This document shows, in pieces, positions 1-6,444 of a stretch of 8,329 bases of DNA. Numbering within the stretch: position 1 is the first letter of the stretch; the number at the start of each line of letters is the position of its first letter. The notes under the pieces were generated by a model. The model was not told where the DNA came from. It saw nothing but the letters and a program-made list of their open reading frames with translations, and did no database searches. The stretch comes from DATGUN01 sp035301285 (GTDB lineage: Bacteria > Bacillota > Bacilli > Bacillales > Amphibacillaceae). The position numbers and the translations under genes were made by a program. The stretch lies in contig DATGUN010000069.1 of the NCBI GenBank assembly GCA_035301285.1, positions 1 to 8,329 on the forward strand, given 5' to 3'.

Positions 1-530
1 CCCCCTGAAGCTGATTGTGTATAAAATGTGCCTGCCATACTTAATAAGCTATAAAACACAGGCATCATCACAGCACCGATCAGTTTTATAAATAATCCAT
101 GATTAAAAATTAATCCATCCATATTGTTAACGGTTATAATAATACCATCTAAAATTACTATCATACATGTTAAAAGGATACTAACCAGAAAGGATAACTT
201 TGTCGTAAATATAGCTTTGGAAATAAAATATTTCTGACGCAAAGGCGTGATTGCTAAAGATGTATGAATAGCGCCTGTCGAAAATTCTTTAGATATAAAA
301 TTAGCTGTAAAAATAATGAACATAATGGCAGTGACGTCTATCCCAAGTAATGTAATATCAATCATTTCACTATTTGATAGTGCCGTTAAGTCTTTCCCTG
401 CGGTGAGATCAATAGTAAATAAAAATGTAATACCAAATAAGATACTTAATAACAATGTAGCCAATAAAAAATTCCGATAACTTTGCAGGTACAATACCTT
501 TTTGAAATCCGCCTTGATTAAACGCATCAT
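1..530 (-). CDS. ABC-2 type transporter permease, 3' part missing (runs off window)
   Basis: This is the membrane subunit of an ABC exporter, paired with the ATPase just upstream. The frame is open from the ATG at 530 to the window edge, giving about 176 residues that start MMRLIKADFKK. A short cytoplasmic N-terminus leads into hydrophobic segments at roughly residues 20-40, 57-79, 111-134 and 147-168. The motif EFSTGAI (82-88), between the second and third segments, resembles the cytoplasmic coupling-loop motif E-x-x-x-G-x-I/L common in ABC-2 permeases. Full-length relatives usually have about six helices and 230-260 residues, so the end of the gene lies outside the window. The ATG follows directly on the TAA of the ATPase gene, with AAGGGG at 547-542 as a rather distant ribosome site. 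A second in-frame ATG at 527 is possible. The transported compound cannot be told from the sequence. Confidence 0.85.
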   Translation of the reverse strand, partial: MMRLIKADFKKVLYLQSYRNFLLATLLLSILFGITFLFTIDLTAGKDLTALSNSEMIDITLLGIDVTAIMFIIFTANFISKEFSTGAIHTSLAITPLRQKYFISKAIFTTKLSFLVSILLTCMIVILDGIIITVNNMDGLIFNHGLFIKLIGAVMMPVFYSLLSMAGTFYTQSASG

Positions 531-1442
531 TTAATTTTCAACCCCTTGTGAAACATAATCTACTTTTCCGTAAGTAATTTCCGTAAATAATTCTTCAAGT
601 GTAGGCTGAACTTTTTTAAGTTCATAAAGAACAATTTGGTTATCATAGGCTAACCGCCCGACCCTTTTTGCCTCTAAGTTTCTTATTTCCAATCCTTCCC
701 CATGTTTTTGGACGATCGCTTGTTTTTCTCGTAAAACCTTAGCCATTTTTTCTATATCATTTGCCTCTACGTAGACATATGAACTTAAACTCTTTTTATT
801 CATTTCTTCTATTGTCATATCTGCCAGTAATTTTCCTTGTCCAATAATGACAACCCGATCCGCAACAGCTTGGATTTCACTCATTAAATGGCTTGACACA
901 ATTACAGCCTTTCCTTCTTCTGCAAGTAGCTTGAACAACCTCCTGAGCCATTTAATGCCATCTACATCCAATCCATTAAACGGCTCATCTAAAATAACGA
1001 CATCTGGATCGCTGATTAAAGCAGTCGCAACACCTAACCTTTGTTTCATGCCAAGGGAGTATGATTTCACTTTATTGTTTTGAACCATTTCCAATCCGGT
1101 TATTTTTATCATTTCATCCACCCTATTAGGTTCAATATTAGAAGCAGTTGAAATAAGGGATAGATGTTGTCGGGCTGTCAGATTTTTATCTATCGCTGCA
1201 GGATCAATCAATGTTCCAATTTGCTTAGTAGGTTGGGTTAATTCATTATATTTTTTTCCATCGACTCTAACTTCACCAACAGTCGGGTGGACAAGGGATA
1301 TAATCATTTTCATCGTGGTGGATTTACCAGAACCATTCGGGCCGAGAAACCCTGTAATGACACCTGATTTAAGGTTTAGATTCAGTTTATTTACTACTGT
1401 TTTTCCTCCGTATTTCTTTGTCAGATTTACCAATTCAATCAT
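531..1442 (-). CDS. ABC transporter ATP-binding protein, BcrA-like exporter type
   Basis: This cytoplasmic ATPase (303 residues) should power the permease encoded downstream. Visible motifs are Walker A GPNGSGKST (34-42), a signature variant SLGMKQ (129-134) typical of the BcrA/CcmA-like exporter branch, Walker B VVILDEP (148-154), D-loop GLD (157-159) and H-loop His185. All ATP-handling residues look intact. The usual Q-loop position reads IGTLID (75-80), without a Gln. Residues from about 220 onward form the C-terminal extension common in this branch and lack a recognisable extra domain. The start ATG shares one base with the TAA of the MerR gene (TAATG). AAGGTGA at 1455-1449 lies 6 nt upstream, so translation is probably coupled. 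The family includes bacitracin, lantibiotic and multidrug exporters; the substrate here is unknown. Confidence 0.93.
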   Translation of the reverse strand: MIELVNLTKKYGGKTVVNKLNLNLKSGVITGFLGPNGSGKSTTMKMIISLVHPTVGEVRVDGKKYNELTQPTKQIGTLIDPAAIDKNLTARQHLSLISTASNIEPNRVDEMIKITGLEMVQNNKVKSYSLGMKQRLGVATALISDPDVVILDEPFNGLDVDGIKWLRRLFKLLAEEGKAVIVSSHLMSEIQAVADRVVIIGQGKLLADMTIEEMNKKSLSSYVYVEANDIEKMAKVLREKQAIVQKHGEGLEIRNLEAKRVGRLAYDNQIVLYELKKVQPTLEELFTEITYGKVDYVSQGVEN

Positions 1443-2218
1443 TACATGTCACCTTTTTTCTCGAGATAATAGTTATGAGACCTTTCAATGAATTCATTGC
1501 AAAAGTTATATAGAAATAGGTCTTCCTCTGGCCACTCATCGCTCTGTTCAAGCCCTTTTTCATAAACTGCAAACATTTCGGGATCATCATCTGTTGCTCC
1601 TTTTACAAATTCATCCCACTTACTGCCAAAGTTATAACCGGCTTCACTCCTTGCAGATGTGTTATTCAGTTTGTAAAAGACAGCCTCCAAGGTAAGTTGT
1701 TTCCATTGCCAATAAAACTCTATAACATCATTGGCATCCGTATATTTCTCCTCAAACTTCTCATTGGTTTTTTGATCAAAATCAAATTCAATTTGAGTGT
1801 AATCTAATATGGTTTGTTTATTCAATCCAAGTGCCATCTTAATCATTGGCTCCAAATCAACATTTGGATTTGCATCAAATGTTGCTACAATTGCTTCTAT
1901 AATGGCTATATTCGTTTTGATTTCCATTTCTTTTTGAAAAAGAATATCTGATTGATTCTTTAATAACGTTTTAATATCAGTTAAATTATTAGCATCTACA
2001 AGATAACTTTTGATCTCCTTTAAGGAAAAACCTAATTTTTTATAAAATAATATTTGTTGTAGCGTTAATAAATCGGATGGCGTGTAACACCTAAAATGAT
2101 TATCTTCATCCCGCTTTGCAACAAGCAAATCAATTTTGTCGTAATATTGAATTGTTCTAATGGTAGTTCCAGACAATTTAGCCAAATCACCTATTGAATA
2201 ATATTTTTCTTTACGCAT
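1442..2218 (-). CDS. MerR-family transcriptional regulator of the ABC exporter operon
   Basis: This is a DNA-binding regulator of 258 residues. The N-terminal 75 residues are a classic MerR winged helix: YSIGDLAKLSGTTIRTIQYYD (about 7-27) is the helix-turn-helix, followed by a wing with the R-C-Y-T pattern and the helix pair ending in KKLGFSLKEIKSYL. Residues about 80-125 look like the long dimerisation helix. The C-terminal 130 residues are acidic and rich in aromatics (FYWQWKQL, NYYLEKKGDM) and contain no Cys-rich metal site, so a metal sensor is unlikely. I do not recognise a TipAS, GyrI-like or other named ligand domain. The start is fixed by AGGAGGT at 2231-2225, 6 nt from the ATG. The gene heads a three-gene operon and has a 19-bp-spacer promoter with a palindrome directly upstream, so autoregulation and exporter control are inferred. 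The inducer is unknown. Confidence 0.93.
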   Translation of the reverse strand: MRKEKYYSIGDLAKLSGTTIRTIQYYDKIDLLVAKRDEDNHFRCYTPSDLLTLQQILFYKKLGFSLKEIKSYLVDANNLTDIKTLLKNQSDILFQKEMEIKTNIAIIEAIVATFDANPNVDLEPMIKMALGLNKQTILDYTQIEFDFDQKTNEKFEEKYTDANDVIEFYWQWKQLTLEAVFYKLNNTSARSEAGYNFGSKWDEFVKGATDDDPEMFAVYEKGLEQSDEWPEEDLFLYNFCNEFIERSHNYYLEKKGDM

Positions 2219-2237
2219 CTTTGTACCTCCTAAGTTA

Positions 2238-2268
2238 ATTAAATCATATAACGTTACGTCATATGCAA
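2238..2268 (-). promoter_or_regulatory. MerR-class promoter with operator palindrome
   Basis: On the minus strand the -35 box TTGCAT (2268-2263) and the -10 box TTTAAT (2243-2238) are 19 bp apart. That is 2 bp longer than the sigma-70/sigma-A optimum and is the hallmark of promoters switched by MerR proteins. Centred on 2255, positions 2245-2265 form a 21-bp inverted repeat with 9 of 10 arm positions matching; the mismatch is 2250/2260 and the outer arm reads CATATGACGT. It fills almost the whole spacer. The start of transcription would fall near 2231, leaving a leader of only about 12-14 nt that begins at the Shine-Dalgarno site of the MerR gene. The box calls are by eye. Confidence 0.72.
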
Positions 2269-2467
2269 GAGGGATATGTTAAAAAGCCAATAAACGCTAT
2301 TTTTTGACCTTTTCCCATTTATTGCATCACATTTTGTATTCCATTTATATTTGTATCAACAACATAAAATACAAGTTTCTTGGAGAGGCCAATACATAAG
2401 GGGGTATATTTAGACATATTTAAATCAAATATGACACAGTACAATCTTCATTAAACAGCATTTTAAT
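2269..2467. other. A+T-rich intergenic stretch, nothing firm seen
   Basis: This is the stretch between the rlmCD terminator and the MerR promoter. It is very A+T-rich and has no coding region with a ribosome site on either strand. The longest tidy frame is 32 codons on the minus strand (2417-2319), with no Shine-Dalgarno. A loose inverted repeat TTGTAT/ATACAA (2351-2374) and scattered weak promoter-like hexamers are present, but such matches are expected by chance at this base composition. Confidence 0.6.
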
Positions 2468-2502
2468 AAAAAAAAGGAAACCCCTAATGTATAAGGATTT
2501 CC
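2468..2502 (-). terminator. Intrinsic terminator after rlmCD
   Basis: Read on the minus strand, 2502-2476 folds into a 10-bp stem with two G-T pairs. The outer arms are GGAAA and TTTCC, the loop is 7 nt, and eight T residues follow at 2475-2468. It lies about 96 nt past the rlmCD stop and should close the housekeeping transcription unit, insulating the MerR operon from readthrough. There is no T-run on the plus side, so it acts in one direction. Confidence 0.88.
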
Positions 2503-2597
2503 CCGTTAATTTCTATTTACTTTTAAGCCTTTTTGAACAAAAGTTTACTTTTTAAAAAAACAACGATTTATTCAAAATTCAAGCGTTTATTCTTTGT

Positions 2598-3977
2598 TTA
2601 CATACATCGCTCTATGTTGCAAACACACTCGACATGCGACGTCTGTGGAAACATGTCCACCGGTTGAACCTCTTTAGCCACAAAACCTTTATCTGCTAAT
2701 ATACGTAAATCACGTGCCAGTGTCGATGGATTACAGCTGACATAGACGATTCGCTTTGGATTCATATCCATCATGGCGTGGAGCAATGCTTCGTCACACC
2801 CTTTACGTGGTGGATCCACGGTTATCACATCAGGCCGCAACCCTTGTGCACTCCACCAAGGCATGATTTTTTCCGCCTCTCCAACGTAAAATTCCGCATT
2901 TGTCATGCCATTCAACTTCGCATTCTCTTTGGCATCATTAACCGCATCCGGAACAACTTCCACACCATACACTTTCTTCGCCTTTTGCGCTAAAAACAAT
3001 GAAATCGTTCCTATGCCACAATAAGCATCAATCACGATATCATCCTCATCAACTTGCGCATATTCCAATGCTTTATCATATAAAACATTTGTCATTTCCG
3101 GATTGACTTGGTAAAAGGATTTGGCCGATATCTTAAACCGGATATCACCAATTGTATCCTGAATATATGCATCACCCCAAAGCCGTGTCGTTTTATTGCC
3201 GAGGATGACATTTGTTGTCTTATCATTGATATTTTGCATGATGGATTTGACATTAGGGAATGTCTCCGTAATCTGTTTGATGAGTTCCTCCTTGTGGGGG
3301 AGCCGCTTCGTACGTGTCACCAGAATAATCATAGCGTCATTTGTTGATTGAGCGGTCCTAACGACAATATGGCACAATTCGCCGCGGTCGTTATCTTCAT
3401 CATATGCCTCAATGCCAAGACCATTGGCCAACCTCCGGACAGTTTCAACAGCCCGGTCATTCACTTCGTCTTGGATGACACATGTTTTTTGATTCGGTAT
3501 GATGTCATGACTACGCGGGCGATAGAACCCAGTAATCAGTTCACCATCCTTTTCGCCAACCGGAATCTGGATTTTATTTCGATAGCGCCACGGGTCATCC
3601 ATACCGATGACAGGGTGTATCGGAAGCTCCTCCATATGAGCAATTTTATACATGGCATTCTGTACTTGGTTGTATTTCATGTCCAATTGCATCTTATAGC
3701 TCATATGCTGCAGTTGACAGCCACCACATTTATAATAGACATTGCAAGGCGGCTCGACGCGATCCGGGCTTTCCTTTTCCACATCAAGGAGTTTTCCGAA
3801 ACCAAAGTTTTTCTTGACCTTGATCACTTTGACCTTGCTTGTCTCGCCTGGTAGCGCATAGGGCACAAATAAAGGATATCCGTCTATCTTCCCGACACCG
3901 CTCCCCTCATGGGTCAAATCTTCAAATGTCAATGTCACCGTTTCATTCTTCTTCACTGGAGCTGATTTCTTTGACAT
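2598..3977 (-). CDS. rlmCD: 23S rRNA (uracil-C5)-methyltransferase RlmCD (RumA family, Fe-S)
   Basis: This enzyme transfers a methyl group from S-adenosylmethionine to C5 of uridines in 23S rRNA. In B. subtilis the orthologue modifies both U747 and U1939, hence the name. The protein has 459 residues, normal for the family. The N-terminal part (about 8-66) is a TRAM RNA-binding domain. Cys78, Cys84, Cys87 (in CGGCQLQH) and Cys166 match the four ligands of the [4Fe-4S] cluster. The methyltransferase domain shows the SAM loop DAYCGIG (317-323), DPPRKG (388-393), the catalytic nucleophile Cys415 in SCNPSTLARDL, and the presumed base Glu450 in HVECV. All key residues are present. The ATG at 3977 lies inside the end of dgkB (35-nt overlap), with AGGA 8 nt upstream. 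The RlmCD call rather than TrmFO or another paralogue rests on the Cys pattern and the dgkB neighbour; dual specificity is inferred. Confidence 0.93.
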   Translation of the reverse strand: MSKKSAPVKKNETVTLTFEDLTHEGSGVGKIDGYPLFVPYALPGETSKVKVIKVKKNFGFGKLLDVEKESPDRVEPPCNVYYKCGGCQLQHMSYKMQLDMKYNQVQNAMYKIAHMEELPIHPVIGMDDPWRYRNKIQIPVGEKDGELITGFYRPRSHDIIPNQKTCVIQDEVNDRAVETVRRLANGLGIEAYDEDNDRGELCHIVVRTAQSTNDAMIILVTRTKRLPHKEELIKQITETFPNVKSIMQNINDKTTNVILGNKTTRLWGDAYIQDTIGDIRFKISAKSFYQVNPEMTNVLYDKALEYAQVDEDDIVIDAYCGIGTISLFLAQKAKKVYGVEVVPDAVNDAKENAKLNGMTNAEFYVGEAEKIMPWWSAQGLRPDVITVDPPRKGCDEALLHAMMDMNPKRIVYVSCNPSTLARDLRILADKGFVAKEVQPVDMFPQTSHVECVCNIERCM

Positions 3978-4884
3978 CTTTCTCTTCCTTTTTCAAAAAG
4001 TCATCTGAAACAAATACGTCGATATGCTGTTTCAGGTTGATGATTTCACCGGGAAATTCCCCGCCATATTCCCCATCAATATTCAAAAGCATCTTATCAT
4101 AAGGTTCAATACGAATCCGTTTCGCCTGGGCATAGATGATATTCTTGTCTTCGATATGCGCTCCCCTTAGGGCCAACGTCGCCAAACGAATGAATTCCGC
4201 TAAATTGGTTTTCCGTAATATGAGCAAATCGAAATATCCATCATTTACCTTGGCATCAGGTGCTATTTTTTCAAAACCGCCTACAGAATTGGTATTGGAA
4301 ACGAGGAACATCATGATATCTTCATCGATGACTGTTCCATCATAATCGATTTTGACATGGGTTGGCTTCAAAAATGGCAGCTTTTCAATCCCTTTCAGGT
4401 AATATGCCAACTGGCCAAGCATTGTTTTCATCTTGATCGGCACATCATATGTGAGTTCTGTCAAATCGCCGCCACCTGCAATATTGATAAAATAATGGTC
4501 ATTCACTTTCCCGAGATCCAACGCCATAGATTCGCCATCGACGATGATATCCATAACTTTTTCAATGTCTCGTGGGATCGACAAGGCTTTGGCAAAGTCA
4601 TTCGTTGTCCCACGTGGAATGATACCAAGTTTCGGACGATAATCTTGTTCCGCCAACCCACTGATCACCTCATTGACCGTACCATCCCCACCAGCAACGA
4701 CCACAAGGTCAAACCGACGTTCCACGGCTGAACGAGCAGCTTCAGTGGCATCCCCTTCGCCTGTTGTAGCATGTGCAGATGCTTCATAGCCAGCTTCTTC
4801 CAATCTCTCCAATACGATCGGCAATTCTTTTTTGGATATTTCCCTGCCGGATGTCGGATTATAAATTACTCTTGCCTTTCGCAT
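3943..4884 (-). CDS. dgkB: Diacylglycerol kinase DgkB
   Basis: This soluble lipid kinase phosphorylates diacylglycerol, released mainly during lipoteichoic acid synthesis, back to phosphatidic acid so it can re-enter phospholipid synthesis. The protein has 313 residues from the chosen start and begins MRKARVIYNPTSG. The nucleotide-binding motif GGDGT is at 65-69, PRGTTNDFAKAL starts at 90, the family stretch INIAGGG and LTELTYDVP follows, and DGEYGG contains Glu272, which matches the catalytic Glu of DgkB. An ATG 15 nt further upstream (4899) overlaps the Shine-Dalgarno GGGAGGA (4897-4891), so translation must begin at 4884; this also matches the B. subtilis N-terminus. The last 16 residues are a charged Lys/Glu/Ser tail partly encoded within the rlmCD overlap. 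The Arg in PRGTT, where I recall Val in B. subtilis, is a small deviation. Related YegS-type lipid kinases are the only alternative. Confidence 0.94.
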   Translation of the reverse strand: MRKARVIYNPTSGREISKKELPIVLERLEEAGYEASAHATTGEGDATEAARSAVERRFDLVVVAGGDGTVNEVISGLAEQDYRPKLGIIPRGTTNDFAKALSIPRDIEKVMDIIVDGESMALDLGKVNDHYFINIAGGGDLTELTYDVPIKMKTMLGQLAYYLKGIEKLPFLKPTHVKIDYDGTVIDEDIMMFLVSNTNSVGGFEKIAPDAKVNDGYFDLLILRKTNLAEFIRLATLALRGAHIEDKNIIYAQAKRIRIEPYDKMLLNIDGEYGGEFPGEIINLKQHIDVFVSDDFLKKEEKDVKEISSSEEE

Positions 4885-4890
4885 CACATG

Positions 4891-4897
4891 TCCTCCC
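4891..4897 (-). promoter_or_regulatory. Ribosome binding site that sets the dgkB start
   Basis: GGGAGGA on the minus strand lies 6 nt before the ATG at 4884. The longer reading frame would start on an ATG (4899-4897) that overlaps this site, so the shorter form is the real one. Confidence 0.88.
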
Positions 4898-4910
4898 ATT
4901 TCTGCTAATC

Positions 4911-4939
4911 TCTATAGAACTCCTTAACCCTAGCATCAA
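4911..4939 (-). promoter_or_regulatory. Possible promoter for dgkB-rlmCD
   Basis: On the minus strand, TTGATG (4939-4934) and TATAGA (4916-4911) are separated by exactly 17 bp. Each matches the sigma-A consensus at 4 of 6 bases. Transcription would start near 4904, about 20 nt before the dgkB ATG, with the ribosome site in between. It would let the dgkB-rlmCD pair be transcribed apart from gatCAB. The match is modest and the DNA A+T-rich. Confidence 0.4.
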
Positions 4940-4974
4940 TATGTATGAGACAAACAAAATCATTATTGAAACAT

Positions 4975-5002
4975 CAGACTACCCCCAAAAGGAGATAGTC
5001 TG
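4975..5002 (-). other. Strong hairpin between gatB and dgkB (weak terminator or processing site)
   Basis: Positions 5002-4975 read on the minus strand form a 12-bp stem closed by a TTTT loop. The outer seven pairs CAGACTA/TAGTCTG are perfect, followed by a C/T-rich against G-run part with two T-G pairs. It starts 11 nt after the gatB stop, which is where a terminator belongs. The following bases (ATGTTTCAATAATG) are a poor U-tract, however. It may reduce readthrough, stabilise the 3' end of gatCAB mRNA, or act as a terminator with low efficiency. On the plus strand there is no T-run either. Confidence 0.6.
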
Positions 5003-5013
5003 GTGAAAGCAGC

Positions 5014-6444
5014 TTATCTTTTCTCTATTTCTTCTGCCAATAGTTTGTTGACCATTGGTGGATTCGCTTGTCCTTTAGTTGCCTTCATAACTTGCCCGAC
5101 AAGAAAACCAAGCGCTTTTTTCTTTCCGTCTTTATAGTCGGCGATCGATTGTTCGTTATCATCCAATACATTTGAGATGATTCCCCTCAGCTGTCCTTCA
5201 TCGGATATTTGTACGAGTCCTTTTTCTTTGACGATTTTCTCTGGATCGCCTCCATTTTCAAGCAACTCGGCTACAACTTTTTTAGCGATTTTGGATGATA
5301 TCGTTCCATCATCGATGAGATGTACTGTCTTTGCAAGACCTTCCGGCGTGATAGCAAGGTCATTCAGTTCTTTTAAATGCTTGTTCATATAGGCGGAAAC
5401 GTCGCCCATAAGCCAGTTGATGACTTGCTTTTTATCCACATCATGACGAATGGCTTCTTCAAAGAAATCGGCCATTTGTTTAGAGTTGGTAATGGCACTT
5501 GCATCTTCATCTGTTACGTTCAGTTCCTCGATATACCGTTTTTTCTTCGCATCCGGTAATTCTGGAATGTCCTTCCGAATCCGTTCTTTCCATGCATCAT
5601 CAATGTATAGGGGCATTAAATCCGGATCTGGAAACGGACGATAATCATCGGTTCCTTCTTTGACACGCATTAAAATTGTTTCTTTCGTTTTTTCATCATA
5701 TCGGCGGGTTTCTTGTAATATTTCACCACCTGACAACAATACTTTTTCTTGGCGTTTTTCCTCAAATTCCAATCCTTTTTGCACAAAGTTGAATGAGTTT
5801 AAATTCTTCAATTCAGTCTTCGTACCAAAGGCATCCTGTCCAATCGGACGCAGCGATAGATTGGCATCACATCTGAGAGAGCCTTCCTGCATTTTACAAT
5901 CGGATACCCCCGTATATTGAATGATATTTTTCAGCTTTTCCAAATAGGCATAAGCCTCTTCGGGGGTGCGAATATCTGGTTCCGATACAATTTCGATAAG
6001 TGGTGTGCCTTGTCTGTTAAAGTCCACCAAGGAATACCCGTCATCACCATGTGTCAGTTTACCCATATCCTCTTCCAAATGGAGTCTCGTAATGCCGATA
6101 CGTTTTTTCTTGCCATGGACTTCAATATCGATCCAGCCATTCTGTCCAATTGGCCGCTCATTTTGCGAGATTTGGTAAGCCTTTGGATTATCCGGATAAA
6201 AATAGTTTTTCCGATCAAAATGATTTTCCGTCGCAATGTCACAATTCAGTGCCATCGCTGCTTTCATCGCATAATTGACAGCCTCTTCGTTCAATACGGG
6301 CAACACACCCGGATATCCTAGATCGAATGGGTTGACGTTTGTGTTCGGATCGCTTCCAAATCCATTGGGACTTGTGCTGAATACTTTGGAGTCTGTTTTT
6401 AGCTCGACATGGACCTCAAGGCCGATTATCGTTTCAAAATTCAC
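5014..6444 (-). CDS. gatB: Asp-tRNA(Asn)/Glu-tRNA(Gln) amidotransferase subunit B
   Basis: GatB is the tRNA-binding and kinase subunit of GatCAB. It activates the side chain of Glu-tRNA(Gln) or Asp-tRNA(Asn) with ATP, and the ammonia from GatA then converts it to Gln or Asn. The protein has 476 residues, the usual length. The cradle domain carries GLEVHVEL (8-15), FDRKNYFYPDNPKAYQIS, RLHLEEDMGK and GTPLIEIVSEPD. The C-terminal third is the helical domain plus YqeY-like tail that grips the tRNA, ending GQVMKATKGQANPPMVNKLL. The start codon is GTG (6444-6442), not ATG. It is supported by GGGAGGTGA at 6459-6451, 6 nt upstream and inside the last codons of gatA. The GTGA overlap with the gatA stop argues for coupled translation. 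Nothing in the sequence suggests damage. Confidence 0.97.
   Translation of the reverse strand: MNFETIIGLEVHVELKTDSKVFSTSPNGFGSDPNTNVNPFDLGYPGVLPVLNEEAVNYAMKAAMALNCDIATENHFDRKNYFYPDNPKAYQISQNERPIGQNGWIDIEVHGKKKRIGITRLHLEEDMGKLTHGDDGYSLVDFNRQGTPLIEIVSEPDIRTPEEAYAYLEKLKNIIQYTGVSDCKMQEGSLRCDANLSLRPIGQDAFGTKTELKNLNSFNFVQKGLEFEEKRQEKVLLSGGEILQETRRYDEKTKETILMRVKEGTDDYRPFPDPDLMPLYIDDAWKERIRKDIPELPDAKKKRYIEELNVTDEDASAITNSKQMADFFEEAIRHDVDKKQVINWLMGDVSAYMNKHLKELNDLAITPEGLAKTVHLIDDGTISSKIAKKVVAELLENGGDPEKIVKEKGLVQISDEGQLRGIISNVLDDNEQSIADYKDGKKKALGFLVGQVMKATKGQANPPMVNKLLAEEIEKR

Noticed and set aside
2281..2310. Possible hairpin with T-run (AAAAAGC against GCTATTTTTT) that could be a second terminator
   Set aside because: The core pairing is only 3 bp before a bulge, the rest is A-T, and no gene ends nearby on the plus strand.
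2351..2374. Inverted repeat TTGTAT/ATACAA as a second operator upstream of the MerR gene
   Set aside because: Six-base arms with a 12-nt gap in very A+T-rich DNA; TTGTAT also occurs nearby at random, and no promoter boxes fit around it.
2436..2459. Plus-strand mini frame starting ATGACACAG
   Set aside because: It has only seven codons and no ribosome site within a sensible distance.
4885..4899. dgkB start at 4899, and likewise gatC start at 8231
   Set aside because: In both cases the Shine-Dalgarno site overlaps or follows the upstream ATG, and the shorter forms match the family N-termini.
5917..6321. Open frames on the plus strand opposite gatB, and similar ones opposite gatA, gatC, dgkB and rlmCD
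   Set aside because: They lie fully inside genes with clear family identity, lack ribosome sites, and their translations have odd composition with no recognisable domain.
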